The notes: generated from the letters alone by a model not told the origin. 64,000 nt of DNA from Deuterostichococcus epilithicus (GCA_033439295.1 JAVTLE010000016.1:372001-436000), one strand, 5' to 3'. Shown: positions 23,905-37,100, counted from the stretch's first letter. Numbers and translations: made by a program.

Positions 23905-26880
23905 TTCCAAAGTAACTCACTGGGTTCCATAGCGATGAAGCTGTGTAGTTGCTGACAGGCTGCAGCAGCGTCCACACATTTGCGTACACCCTGTCCTGTG
24001 TCTGCAGCAGTTTCCTGCGCCACACGAGATGGGAGCGTCCTCAACACGAAAGCTGTCACATAGATACGGTGTCTTGTCGCCCTGGCCCGCAACACAGCAC
24101 CTGGCGGTGCAGCGCGACAGGTTTCAATGCCAGCACTGAAGCTGTGAGATGCTTGACGATGCAGACAGTGCTGAGGCGAGCACAACGGTGCAGGCTGGAG
24201 AGCCTGCGGCCGACTTGCAGATGGCAGCAGGAGCTCAACTGCAGCAAGTGTCCAGCCGGCATCGGCTGCGGCGCGCCAAGGGGCGTGCGCACATGCTGAA
24301 AGTGTGGGTAGAGGGTGGGGGACAACCAAGCAGCGAACACACCTGCCAGCGGACGCAGGCGCGGCCTGCCAGCTGGAGACATTCAGGCTGACGATCGGCA
24401 GGTTCTGTTGGTTGGCAATGGCGATGACGGCCGACAAGAACAGGTTCTGCTTGTCGGTCGTGAACGGCAGCAGCCCATCGCCCACCAGCTGCAGGCATAA
24501 GCGAAGGGACGTGGTCAGGCAGGGGCGCCGGGAGAGGCGCCCAACAGTACTTCTGCCTCGGTCGAGTCTATGACAGTGCAATGGATCAGGCGACACTGGA
24601 CTGCAGTAGATGAGCGTGTCTCGGTGCACACAAATGCCGAAGCAGCGCTGACTCGCAGCGGAGGCACGGCTCCTGCCAATGTGGCTAAGCAGCAGAGTAT
24701 TTGCGAGATGGGCTCGGCCGCATGCAAAAGAAGATTCTAACACCAGAAGCAGGGGGCGCACCAAGATGCGAGTCAGGATCTCGGCCTGCACTTTGTCGCT
24801 CTCGCCGGCGAAGAACTGCTCGTCCTGCAGCTTTTGCCGCTCACTCTCGATGGCCTGCCCCCACAGCTGTATGAAGTTGGTGTCGATGCCCAGCTGCGGT
24901 ATGCAACAAGGTGCCGATGTCAGCTGGGGCGGCCCTTGCAAGTGTCTGGGTCCAAAGAACACATGTGCCAGAACACATGTGCTCACAGATAGCAATTGCC
25001 TATAATGACCCTGGAGGAGGGCATTCTCCCAGATCCGGCATGGGCTGCTGCAAACATCTGCCAGGACTGTGCATGTACGCCCCGCTGCAGCGGGCGGCAA
25101 GCTTTGGCCCCGACCCTGTTGCAGACCAACTGCGCGGCAATTCAAGAGGCAGCTTCCAGAGCCTTGTGCAGGACAGCCCTCGTGCAGGATGGTCCAAAGC
25201 CCCGCAGCAGCCGCAACATGTTGAATGCTATGCAACCCACCCTGTTCACGATGCCGGCGAGCGTCACACGCGCCAGGTTGGTCGTCTGCGCCGTCAGGTT
25301 GAAGCTCGCCGCGGTGGACGAGTTGCCATACTGCAGCGTGTCATTCGACGTCGCCCCCGGCGAAAATTGGTACAGGTGCACCTGTTCGTCCACCGCTGAG
25401 TACTCCAGCAGGCCTGCGCCGCGGGGCAGGTTGAGGGAGTCGGTGCATTGGGAGCAGTGACTGTACGTGCGTCGACAACCTGGCAACGGCCCATGCCTGG
25501 CCTGCATGCTGCCCGGACCGCTGGCCCAGCGATCTCAGCGCCAGCAGCACTGCGGCAACTGCCGCCGCCGGCGCAGCCGCTGCCGGCGTCGGCACCCCGG
25601 CCGCAGCGGCGGCCAGCGGCCAACGCGGCGCAACCTGTCCGCATGGGGTGCCGGTGCCACGGCAACGGACACAGCCACGGGGTGGGAAAGAGGGAGGAAT
25701 GTCCAGGGAGGGGCACGCACCCGTGTTGACGACTGGGTAGGTGGTGTAGTTCAGAAACCGCACAGTGATGTTGTATGGGTTGAACACCGTGGAGATGGCG
25801 GAGCGGTAGTAGAGCTCCATCTGCTCGCGCTTGGCGATGACCTCGGAGCCCATGATGCGCCACCTGTTGTTCGTGATCGCCCTGTGCGGATCACGAACAA
25901 CCCTAAACAACAAACCCTAAACCGGGCACACGAGGACAGCTGAGGAAATCAGGGAAGGTGATAATGCACGACTTCAGCCTGTCAGCACGCATGCCAGCAG
26001 TCAGCACAGGTCATGCTGAGGCTCAGCCGATGGCTCAGCTGACTGCTGATCAGCCCAGTGGCAATGGGGGCAACTGCGCTCATGGCGACGGGGGGCCTCC
26101 CTTTTTGCCGTGCCGCGCAGGGTGTGGCAGCGCTGCGCAGCTTCCCCACATGCAAGGAGAGTCAGCGCAGGGAAACACAGGCAGTGCAAGGGCGCACGTC
26201 CAGTTGCCTTCAAGGGGCCAGGCGTCGGGGCTGATGGCGGACACGCCGCTAGTGGAGGCAGACTGCTGCGATGCAGGCGTGTCGGCGACCTGGGTGGTGT
26301 TGTCCGCGCTCGCGTTGAAGCTGCTGACAATGATGCCGGCGAGCGCGGACGCGCTCGGGGCGCCGCTGCTGGCGGCGGGGCCCGCAGCGCTGGCCACGGC
26401 CGGGCCTGCCGCCTGCAAGCAGAACATTCGCATATCTTGTAGGGAGTGAAATATATGTCGAGCAATGTTCTGTCAGGTCTGCGCAAAGGCGCCCAGTCAC
26501 CGAAAGGTCACATGGAAGATGTGCATGCCGTTGAACAGGGTGACGGCTGACGAGAGTAGGACACTGCGCCGCAACCCCTCTTCAAGCTGTGGGGACGCCA
26601 CCCAAGAAGTGGTGAACAAGGGCATTCGTGCTCTGTGGTTGCGCTTGTGCTATGAAACCTTCGGCCAAAGCACCTCAGGGCTGGGAGCCGGGGCGGTCGC
26701 CGGGGCCTGTGCGAGAGCGCGCGCATGATTTGCTGTGCTGATAGCCAGTCTGGCGTGCTGCTCGTTGTGCGCCGTGGCATCTAGTCCGGTCGCCGCCGCG
26801 GCAGTGGCCAGCGCACACACCGCCGTGATAAGAAGCCCCGCCGCCGCCGCCGCTGCCCAAGGCCGCCGCACCAGCCCCAT
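18572..26880 (-). CDS. Receptor-like protein kinase D (complete, 20 exons)
   Basis: Exons in coding order: 26880-26674, 26412-26198, 25881-25721, 25413-25241, 24893-24762, 24488-24343, 24014-23921, 23687-23598, 23408-23320, 23055-22958, 22677-22580, 22330-22136, 21596-21519, 20856-20656, 20307-20177, 19901-19806, 19590-19569, 19425-19371, 19134-19061, 18760-18572; 847 aa, all phases close. Signal peptide MGLVRRPWAAAAAAGLL. Two ectodomain modules: WRIMGSEVIAKREQME with NITVRFLNYTTY, then LLPFTTDKQNLFLSAV with VSLNVSSW and RKLLQTQDRVYANVW. TM about 450-474 (AIAGIAIGIVAAVLLL) then a seven-Arg stop. Ser-rich juxtamembrane exon. Kinase: GSGAYGQVYKG, Lys607, NVVQFYG, HRDLKTSN with Asp704, DVG at 722-724, YAAPELL and DVYSYGVVLWE. 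The 22-nt exon at 19590-19569 is needed to restore GTFAYAAPE. The HRD intron has a GC donor (gcgagt). Confidence 0.88.
19198..19198. other. Ambiguous base (N) in an RLK D intron
   Basis: Single N in the intron between exons 19425-19371 and 19134-19061, near G homopolymers. No effect on coding. Confidence 0.95.
19328..19347. repeat. G-rich homopolymer tract
   Basis: Eight G, one T, then eleven G, inside an RLK D intron close to its donor. A G-quadruplex could form on the plus strand; this is inference from composition only. Confidence 0.85.
23872..23902. repeat. (CAG)10 trinucleotide repeat just inside an RLK D intron
   Basis: Ten CAG units on the plus strand. On the minus coding strand they follow the donor of exon 24014-23921 by about 18 nt and would read as poly-alanine in the open frame if the intron were retained. 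Confidence 0.95.
25903..25921. repeat. Telomere-like CCCTAAA motifs in an RLK D intron
   Basis: Two CCCTAAA-type units separated by a few bases, about 20 nt upstream of the acceptor of exon 25881-25721 in coding sense. Confidence 0.8.
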
Positions 26881-28190
26881 GGCCGCGCAGCCTCCGCCCC
26901 AGGGCCGGCTGCCTGGCAGCGCTTCCGCTCGATAACTGCTTCGCGTGGCTGCGGTCGACGCGTAAGGATCTTACCCGGGGCCGGTCGGGCAGCTGCCAGC
27001 TGTGCAGGCACCAGACCTGCACAAAAAGAGCTGCAGGATTGGCTCAAGCCTGCAGCCCGGCAGTACTAGGCATGCCGTGTGGCTGGCTGGCTGGCATTGA
27101 AGCAAAGTGCATCCGTGCCCAGCCTGAGCGCCCTTGCACTGCCCTGCCGCCCTGTGAACCGTAGTACCAACGTGACGAAGGCCAGGACACACGGAAGTTG
27201 CAATCGCCTCGGTCCACGGCGCTGGATGGGCCTTATACGGCATGCCGACGTATGAGAGCAGCTCCGTACACGGGACGCCAACCAGCAGTTCGCAGATAGA
27301 AGCCCGGAAGGCGGCACACAAGCTTCCCTGCTGCGACCGTGATGCAGGAGGCTGCTTGTATGCCAACAATGCCCGCTACTCAAAAAGCGGTGCCAACGTG
27401 CGCGCGCGCGAAAGACAGCGGCCCGGCGCCGGCTGCATCGATGCGCGCAAGACACGACCGTGCATGTAGTGCTTTCAGGGTCTGCATGTGTACGTACACA
27501 GCTGGCGGCGAGTCGTTCGCGGCATCAGCTATAGACGCTCAGCAAAAAAGTGTGTAGCGTCAGCCGCCAGCCTCAAGCAGTTGCATCGCCGCGTCACGCC
27601 GAGAGCATGTTACAGCGGGGTCGGGGACAAAAGTGCGCGTCAATCGACAACCGGGCTGCCCGCCCTACCTGTGAGCGGGGCGGAGTGAAGTCAGCGGATT
27701 CTCCACAGCGGCAGCGCCGCACCGCTCTGTTGAGCTATGCGTCCGTGGCCTAATGCGCTCAGCTCTTTTCGCTGGAGGTTCCAGGGGCGGCAAATTCCCA
27801 GACGCCCGGCTTTAGCAGCACAAGCAGAGCTCAGAGAAATGCATTGCGCCAAGGCCAAGGCCGACGAGGCGCACGTATGCGTACAGGAGCCGCATCGCGT
27901 CAGTGGTATCACACGCCTGCGAGCATCAAAACCTCCAATCAGTCGACCGTGCAATGCTGATGTGGAACAAAGAACTTTACCGAATTCCCGGGAATGTGGA
28001 AATTTCCCGAGTCCCAGATATTCAAAGATCAAGATGGCGGGAAGGTATATGGCTGAGGCGATTTCGGCACTTATCTGATTTGGAAGGAGAGCAAATCAGA
28101 AGGAAGTTCACGACCTGCTTGTGTGACGCCAGCGCCGCGTGCATGTTTGAAAGGAACAAGCACATCTGATACGGGGGAGTGAGGAGCAGC
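26881..28190. promoter_or_regulatory. Divergent promoter region between RLK D and chlH
   Basis: 1.3 kb between the RLK D start (minus) and the chlH start (plus). It must hold both 5' UTRs and promoters. No convincing exon, tRNA or known cis element is found; a tRNA-like stretch near 27.7 kb was considered and dropped. Confidence 0.55.
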
Positions 28191-31100
28191 ATGGCGGGCG
28201 GAGGACTGCTGCTGCCAGCCGGCCAGGTGCCGGTGGCTGGCAGGCATGCCCACAGGCGGCCAGCCTTCCAGGCAGAAAACCTGCGCAGCAGCCGCAGCAC
28301 GGTGAGCGATATCCTGCCCATTATTCCTCAGCCACGACCACCTGACGGTGTGGCGGCCCGGGCACATGTTGCAGACAAACCATACCAGCACCTTCGTCTG
28401 ACCATCTACGATGGCGTTTGCAGGCTGCCCGGGGTAGGAGCCTGCAGAGGCAATGCACCCGGCAATCGAAGCCAGCGCAGGGCTCGAAGCAGGTGAGCAC
28501 GGGCAGTCGAAATGGGCGATCTTTGATCGCCAAAAGACTGCCAGTTGGACACGTCGTCGGGCCAGAACGGTCCGGTGCTATTCTTGGGCACGCGGCAGGT
28601 CTCCTGTGTGTTGTCTGTGACGATGCTGTGCATGGCACGCACGGCCCCACCTGCCGATCAGATGTTCACTGTCAGGAAGAAAGAGCTGTTCGTCGCTACG
28701 ACAGGCGACCGTTGCGATCGCCTCGCCGCCCCAGCGGCCGCGATCGTCGTCGCCGCAGAGCAGCAGCAGCACCTTTGGCACGGACGAGCCGCTGCGGCTG
28801 AACATCGGTGATGGGCCAGGTGAGAGTCGGTGCCGCCGGACCTGTGCCGGCGCCGCTGCGGCAGCACCAAGCACTGTGCCAGGCCCTGCTGTATGACGGG
28901 CTCCTTCTGATTGACCCATCGTTCACACGCCGTCTGCACGCCCAGCATCTCGGGGAGCTGAGCTCGTCTCATCACTGCAACCTGGCCAGGCGCGGGGTAC
29001 ACAGCGGTGGACCCTGAGTCCAGGCGCATCAAGCCCACTGACGCCGAGCGTAGCGGCAAGACCGTCGTCAAGATGGTCTATGTCGTGCTGGAGGCGCAGT
29101 ACCAGGTGAGCTGCGTCCTTGGCTTGTTTTACGCACATGGGATTGGCGCACAGGCAGGGGGCGCAACTGGTGTCCTGTCAAGCCAAGTCAGGTCGCAGCA
29201 GTGCTTGCCGCCCACAGAGACGCACGCAGCACGTGCCACCAACCCCGCATCCGCCTTCACGCCCGGCGGCGCTGCTGACGGCAGCCTCTGTGAGCTTCAG
29301 GCCTGTGAGCGTCCGCCCCATGGACGCGCTCCAGGCGCCGCTGCAGGGGGCAGTGCACATCATCAGCATGCGCGACGACCTCGCGCAGCCGACACTTCGG
29401 CTTGACACCCGCCACCGCTCCTCTGTGCCGCTTCGCAGGCGTCGCTGACGGCGGCGGTGCGCAACATCAACGCGCACAACAAGCATGTGGCGGTGGAGCT
29501 GGTCGGCTACCTGCTGGAGGAGCTGCGCGATGCCAGCAATTTCAAGGCGCTGCAGGCGGACGTGGCCAACGCCAACATCTTCATCGGCTCCCTCATCTTC
29601 ATCGAGGAGCTGGCTGACAAGGTGTGGGCGGCAGCGGTGTTCTGAACCCACCACGGGACTGATTTGCAGCGGCTTGCCAGCCTCGTAGGAGAAGCACGCT
29701 CGCTTCAATGGGGGGCAGGACACAAACGTAGCGTGGTACTGGCTGCAGAACTTGGGTAGATCTTGCACCTCGACTGAGCGACGACCATGCCGGCAGCGGT
29801 CAGCGCACGTCTGCCTGCTCTGTGTGGAGGCTCCCTCTGAACGCGATGCCGCCGCTGTTCCAGCCCACGACTTGCCACCGGTCGCATGCGCGCACCTGGT
29901 CTCTCACCTCCAGCCGCTGGTGCCCTGACGGCCTGGTCACGCGCCGCAGATCGTGGAAGCGGTGACCCCCGTGCGCGACAACCTGGACGCCATCCTGGTG
30001 TTCCCCTCCATGCCGGCGGTCATGCGCCTCAACAAACTGGGCAGCTTCGCGATGAGCCAGCTGGGGCAGGGCAAGTCCATCATCTCCGACTTCATGCGCA
30101 AGCAGCGCAAGGAGAACGAGAACTTCGAGGAGCAGCTCCTGCAGCTCGTCCGCACGCTGCCCAAGGTGCGACGCGCTGCCTGAAACCCCTGCACCTCTGC
30201 GCGTGTCGTCCCCGCCACTGGTTTCGTTCTGCTTGACGCCCGGAGCGTGCTCCGTTTCGCGTGGCCCCTTGCCACTGTTGCTCGCAACAGCAAGCCGCTC
30301 GCTGTTGCGGCGGGGTCATCGCCGCAGCCGCCGAGCAGCCACTGCTGATGCGCGGGATTCTGCGCACCTCTGTACCCTCACCAGCTGCAGCTGGAGCGTC
30401 CTGCCCCGCCAGGCTCCTTGACCGGGCAGCCCCCACGCGAAGCCATGCATGGAGACGAGTAGTGCACTACCTTTGACAGTCTCACACACACACTCTGGCA
30501 CCATTGGCATCACTCTAAACCCTAATCCACCGCCTGCAGGTGCTCAAGTACCTTCCGACCGAGAAGGCCCAGGACGCGCGCCACTTCGTGGAGTCGCTGC
30601 AGTACTGGCAGGGCGGCAACCCGGAGAACCTGGAGAACCTGGTGCTGTCCACCTGCCAGAACTACGTGCCGGCGCTCAAGGGCGTCGACTTTTCGGTCGC
30701 CGAGCCGCAGCTGTTCCCGGAGGTCGGCATCTGGCACCCGCTGGCGCCCGCCTACTACGAGGACCTCAAGGAGTACCTCAACTGGTGCGAACCAACTCAA
30801 TGTCCAGGAGGCGACCATCTTGTGCGAACCCTCTATGTATCTGGCAGTCGTGTACTTTTTCACGCTTCAAATTCACCCATCTTCTTCATCCACTGCTTCC
30901 GCCAAGCCCACAAGCGCTCAGCAGGCGTGAGGGCTCGCTCTTCCCCCCGCTTCCTGCACTGCAGCAATTTCCACCCGCTGGTTCCGCTGCAGCACAGCTG
31001 GCCGTTGGGGCAGACGCATCTCGCCAGGCGGCAAGCCACATGAAGCACACACATTCACTGACACCACACCTCCTGGCCTGCCGCAGGTACGACACGCGGT

Positions 31101-34100
31101 CGGACGTCAAGTTTGCAAAGGACGCGCCGGTCATTGGCCTGGTGCTGCAGCGCAGCCACCTGGTCACCGGCGACGAGGGCCACTACTCGGGCGTGGTCTC
31201 CAACCTGGAGTCGCGCGGCGCCAAGGTGGGGGAAGCGAGGGGCCTGATTCACAATCCAAGCCGGGAATGACGTCGGGTCACGAGCAGTCGGCACGGCCAG
31301 CGCTGCACCGGTGGGGGCACAGCACGGCCTGAACCGCTCACCAACATGGAGCATGTGCTGCTGCTCTGGGAAGTAGACGTCAAAACCAGCTTCTCATGCC
31401 CCCTACACGCAGGTAGTGCCCGTGTTCGCTGGCGGCCTGGACTTCTCGGCGCCCGTGCGCAAGTTCTTCTATGACCCCCTGGGCTCTGGCAAGAATTTCG
31501 TGCAGGCGGTCGTGTCGCTCACAGGCAAGTTTTGGCACAGGTCGATGCTGCAAGTCTCACGCAACCTGCGCGGGTATGTGATGACTGCCCTGGGGCAGCA
31601 GATGTCGGAGCCCTGCTTGGTCCCCAGCCAAGCCACCACTGTGGCGAGCCACTGCTGTGGGGTCACGGTGCCATGCGCAGCAGGCAGCGGACAAGCGATT
31701 GACCGCCAGACAACCATGGTGTGTGTATGGAGCCTGGCTGCTGTCGATCCTGGCTGAGGTCCTGAGTCGTCTTCCTCACCTCCCCCACACCAGGCTTTGC
31801 GCTGGTGGGCGGCCCGGCGCGGCAGGATGCGCCGAAGGCCATCGACGCGCTGAAGAAGCTCAACGTGCCGTACCTGGTGTCGCTGCCGCTGGTGTTCCAG
31901 ACCACCGAGGAGTGGCTGGACTCCGAGCTGGGCGTGCACCCGGTGCAGGTCGCGCTGCAGGTGCGGCTTTTCAGGGTTTGGGAGGGTTTTCAGGGTTTAC
32001 GCCCCAATGTTGCCCATGCGATTTGCGGACCCTGCCTCCGCCCTTGCCCCCATCGTGCACATCTGTCTGCCGCTGGTTCGCTGATTGTGGGTGATAGCTC
32101 GTGACAGCTTTGGCAGTTGGCAGCGCGATCCAGGTGTTGGAGGCCATGACTTGTAGATCGAGGCGAGATCCAGGCGATTGGAGTTCCGAAACGCTGCGCA
32201 GCATGGCTCATCGTTGTGACACTCTGAAATTGACTGCGACCTGCAGGTGGCACTGCCTGAGCTGGACGGTGCGCTGGAGCCTATCGTGTTCGCCGGCCGT
32301 GACTCCAACACCGGCAAGAGCCACTCGCTGCCGGTGCGCGCCCGCTGCAGCAGCTCCCTACACGAGGACACACATCACCTGGCTGATGTCAGCACACGTC
32401 ACCCCCCTGCGCACAAGGGATGTTCCGTCTGCCTGGCCCGCGTCCGCCCAGCGCAGCCCGAGTCGCAGACAGATGCAGCTTGCCTTGACCGAGCATGTCA
32501 TTCCTCTTCTGCAGGACCGCATCGACAGCCTGGCGGAGCGCGCCATCAATTGGGCGTCCCTCACGAAGAAGAAGAACTGCGACAAGAAGCTGGCGGTCAC
32601 GGTTTTCTCCTTCCCGCCGGACAAGGGCAACGTCGGCACCGCCGCCTACCTCAACGTCTTCGGCTCCATCTACCGCGTGCTGAAGGTGCTCCTCTTGTCT
32701 GTGCCCGCACGCCCTCTGCTGCGAGTGGAACAGAGAAGTGGCGCCGGCACCTGCGGGCTGCAGGCAGCAGCAGATGCATGGACGCTCCGGTCTGGGCGTC
32801 AGTGACGGCCTGCTGCCTGGCCTTACATCTGGTGTCCCCACCTTCCACACCTGCCCAAGTACATGGTGAAGGTTCTTCCTCGCTGCGCACCTTGTACCAT
32901 AACACCCGAAATTTGATAGTTGAAATACTAGAAACCAGTAAGCAATCGTCAGCAATCGTCAAGGGCCACAGCTGAGGCCCTCCTCTGCTTCCTGCCTCCG
33001 CAACAGGAGCTGCAGGCGGACGGCTACGACGTAGGCAAGATCCCGGAGGAGGAGGGCGACCTCATCAAGAGCGTGCTGAACGACGAGGAGGCGCGCTTCA
33101 ACTCGGCGGACCTCAACATCGCGTACAAGATGCCGGTGGCCGAATACCAGAAGCTGTGCCCCTATGCTGAGGCGCTCGAGGAGAACTGGGGCAAGCCGCC
33201 GGGTGAGGGGCTGAAATATTATCAAATAGGGGTGAACATGTTGCCGTATGCGGGTCTGAGAAACTGCGCCTGCTTGCTGCAGCAAGGAACCCTCAAAGGA
33301 GCCCCTAGCCTGCACCTGAGCCGACGCCGTTCGGATCGACGACATCTGCCTCTGCGGCGCCCTGGAAGCTGCTGCAGCCTCCGATGACTGCTGCTCGACG
33401 TGGAGCCTCTGCGTTCGAAGCCTGAAGCAGCGGTGCCTCCTCGTCCGCCCGGCTGGAATGTGGCAAGCTGCCACTTCGCTGACTCGCGCACTTCCCGCGG
33501 CAACCGCAGGCAACCTGAACACCAACGGGCAGGAGCTGCTGGTGTACGGCCGCCACTTCGGCAACGTCTTCATCGGCGTGCAGCCCACCTTTGGCTATGA
33601 GGGCGACCCCATGCGCCTGCTGTTCTCCAAGTCCGCCAGCCCACACCACGGCTTCGCCGCCTACTACACCTACCTGGAGAAGATCTTCAAGGTGTGGTCA
33701 TATAAGGTTTCAGGGTTTAGTGGTGTTGCGTGTGGTCTTGCATGTGCCCGCAGCGCAGCTTGCTGTCCAGCCTTGTGTACAAGCAGCCCTGCATACCCTG
33801 TAATTTAACAACTTCTTGTGGTGGTGCACATGTCGTGCAGCAGAATGTTTCCACGCACGCCTCTCTGCCATGCGCCGATTAGATTACGATCAGTGCCCGC
33901 AAGCAGAAAGCGAGCAGCCGAGGCGGCAACTACACTCTATAAACTGTACATCTGTCATGGCTGCAGGCGGATGCGGTGCTGCACTTTGGCACACACGGCT
34001 CCCTGGAGTTCATGCCGGGCAAGCAGGTGCGCCCGCAGGAGCTCCTTGTCCGTTATAGGGGATGCTTATTCCAAGCTTGGCTTAGCATCCCCTGGTCCCT

Positions 34101-37100
34101 TCTGCCGTGTCCTGTGCAGGCGGCCTCCGGCAGCTGGTGCATAGCTGGAAGCACCGAGGCCTCGGTCGAGTCCCTCAGCCGCTGCCCAGCCTCGACTGTG
34201 CTGTGGCTGTGATCACCAGGCGTGCTCAACTCCGGAGCCTCCAGGGATGCACCCACCGAGGTTGCCGCCCTCTGCCAACATTAGCTCAAACCCTTGCCCC
34301 CCCCCGCCAGGTCGGCATGTCGGGCGTGTGCTACCCGGACAGCCTGATTGCCAGCATCCCCAACTTGTACTACTACGCCGCCAACAACCCCAGCGAGGCG
34401 ACCATCGCCAAGCGCCGCTCCTACGCCAACACCATCTCCTACCTCACGCCGCCCGCCGAGAACGCGGGCCTGTACAAGGGCCTCAAGGTGCCCGGGACTG
34501 TTGTCGCCTTGTCGCATTGCTGCGCCTCGGATGGGCTGTGCTCCAAATGTCTGGAACAATCTCTGGGCCTTCCTCTTGAATGCAGCGCCCCACTGCCAAC
34601 CTTGTCCAGAGGACAGTTCCCCATGGCGACCTGCCGGCTGTGAGGGCTTGCCAGCGGCGCGCAATGGCATAGCAGCTTCAAGTCCTGCAACCACTCGTCT
34701 GAGTGTCCTAAATGACGCTCACTGCGCCTTCTCCCCCTGTCTGCTGCAGGAGCTGAAGGAGCTGATCGCCAGCTACCAGACGCTGCGCGAGGGCGGCCGC
34801 GGCCCCGCCATCGCCTCCACCATCATCTCCACCGCGCGCCAGTGCAACATGGACAAGGACTGCAACCTGCCGTCCGACGACGTGGACACCAAGGAGATGC
34901 CCATGGACGACCGCGACCTGATCGTCGGCAATGTGTACCGCAAGTACGTCTCATCGCATCATGTCGCATCCGGGATGTGAATTGTCACATCCCACCCCTT
35001 GTCATGCTGCGTCCTGTGACGCTGCAGCTGCGGCCACAGCTGGCTCGCAGCTGTGGACGCGCCGGAGCTTGCAGCTCGGTACTGATCCACCTGGGCTCGG
35101 ACATGATATAACTATCCCGCACTGCAGGCTCATGGAGATCGAGTCGCGGCTGCTGCCATGCGGCCTGCATGTTGTGGGCTCCCCGCCGTCCGCCGCTGAG
35201 GCCGTCGCCACGCTGGTCAACATTGCGGAGATTGACCGCCCAGAGAACGAGCCGCCGACCGCCGGCCTGCCCGGCATCATGGCGCGCTCCATCGGCCGCC
35301 GCATCGAGGAGATCTACGCCAACAACAACAAGGTGCTTGGTGTCGAGCGCGGGCCGGTCACCCTGTGCGACTGCCATTGGCAGCCGTTGGTCGGCTCCAA
35401 TGCCGCGGCCGCATCAGACGCTTGGCCAAAAAAAACGTAATTCAGCAGCGCCGCTCAGCACCTACAGCAAACCCATTGTACACCTCCTGAAACCTGGAAA
35501 GGCATTGCAGACCTCCTGCTTGTGCCCCACTTCCTGCCGACACCCGTCCCGATTCAGCTGCTTGTACGCTTCTGACCTGGGGCCTCGTGCCAAAACCCTG
35601 TTGCCAAACACCTGTGCCAAATCCCTCATGCGCAGGGCGTGCTGGCGGACGTGGAACTGCTGCAGGACATCACCATGGCGTCCCGCGCCGCCGTCGGCGC
35701 CTTTGTGGAGGACCGCACCGACAAGGACGGCCGCGTGTCGGGCAACGCGCTCAAGAACTTTGCACGCCTCGCCATGTTCGACAAGGAGCCCTACATGAAG
35801 GCTCTGGAGGTGCGGCCCTTCAAGTCAGCGCTCGCCTCTGCGGCTCGGTCCCAGTCGGTTCCTGCTGCGCGCGGTTGCGGTCGTTTCATCCGCGCTTGGC
35901 GGCTTGCATCCAGCGCCTGCTCAGGAGGTAGGTGCCATGGGTATGGAGGTTTGACGAGGCTGCTTGGGGAGCGCCACTGGGGGACTGGCGTCATGGTTCA
36001 GGTCACTAGAAGTTGCAGTGTTGCCACTGGCATGAGCAGGGCTGGGCTTGTCAAGACGCGCAGAGAATTGCGGCTGAATCTGCCTGCCCCGCCGCGCAAG
36101 CTCCGATGACGAAAGCAGTTGCACATGTTTTCAAGCTGACGCGCGCGAGCGCAGGGCGCAGCCCCGGCGCAGGGCCCCTCCTGCGCCGGCGGCACGGCGC
36201 CCCACATGCATGACGAGCCAGGTGGTACAGATATCCGAGGAGCAGCCTGCTCCTCCCGGCGCAGCCAGACACCGCATGCTTGCAGACCCCAAATGTCCGG
36301 CTAGCATTGTGCCAAACTCCCACAGCGCTCGGGCTTGGGTTTAGGGTTTGTGCCTGTACCTGAATCCACATGATGATCGGGACCAGGCTATCATCCGCTC
36401 GCCGTGCAGCCTTCCAGAGCACCTCCGACGAGCGCGGCTGACACGGGTTCTGTGTGCATGCGCCTCCCGCAGAAGACGGCGTTCAAGGGCGCCAACTTGC
36501 AGGACATGCGGCTGCTGTTCACGTACCTGGAGTTCTGCCTGGAGCAGATCGTCAAGGACAATGAGCTGGGCGCCCTGAAGCAGGGCCTCGCCGGCGGCTA
36601 CGTAGAGCCGGGGCCCGGCGGCGACCCCATCCGCAACCCCAAGGTGCCGCCTCGCGGACTGTGGTGTTCCTGCTCACGCCCCCGAGCCTGTCTCGCAGCA
36701 TCGTGTTGCCGGCAGCAGCGTGCGCGACCTCGTGTCGATCTTGGCAAACATGCCTCTTTGGATGCTGCTGACTGCAAAACCTGTTTCTTTTCATTGCCGC
36801 TGTCCCTGGCAGTCTGCAGCATGGCCGCCGCTCTGGCCCCACGCTCCGGCCACTCACGTGCTACCTGTGTCTCCACCCTGCAGGTGCTGCCGACGGGCAA
36901 AAACATCCATGCGCTGGACCCGCAGTCCATCCCCACGACCGCCGCGGTGGCCTCCGCCAGCGTCGTTGTGGAGCGCCTGCTCAAGCGGCAGAAGCAGGAC
37001 AACGGCGGCAAGTGGCCCGAGACCATTGCCGTCGTGCTGTGGGGCACCGACAACATCAAGACCTATGGCGAGTCGCTCGCGCAGGTGTGGCCTACACAGC

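Noticed and set aside
23801-23920. Poly-alanine coding stretch in RLK D
   Set aside because: The donor after 23921 matches the exon border in C, and the tract leads to a stop; treated as intron.
27690-27750. tRNA-like segment on the minus strand with a D-arm-like GCTCAACAGAGC
   Set aside because: The following hairpin has a 3-nt loop, and no T-arm with TTC or a matching acceptor stem is found.
28300-28627. Two minus-strand pieces that splice in phase ([19 protein letters not shown]), vaguely like a discoidin-type domain
   Set aside because: They lie antisense to chlH intron 1, no start or further exons were found, and the plus-strand transit peptide model is better supported.
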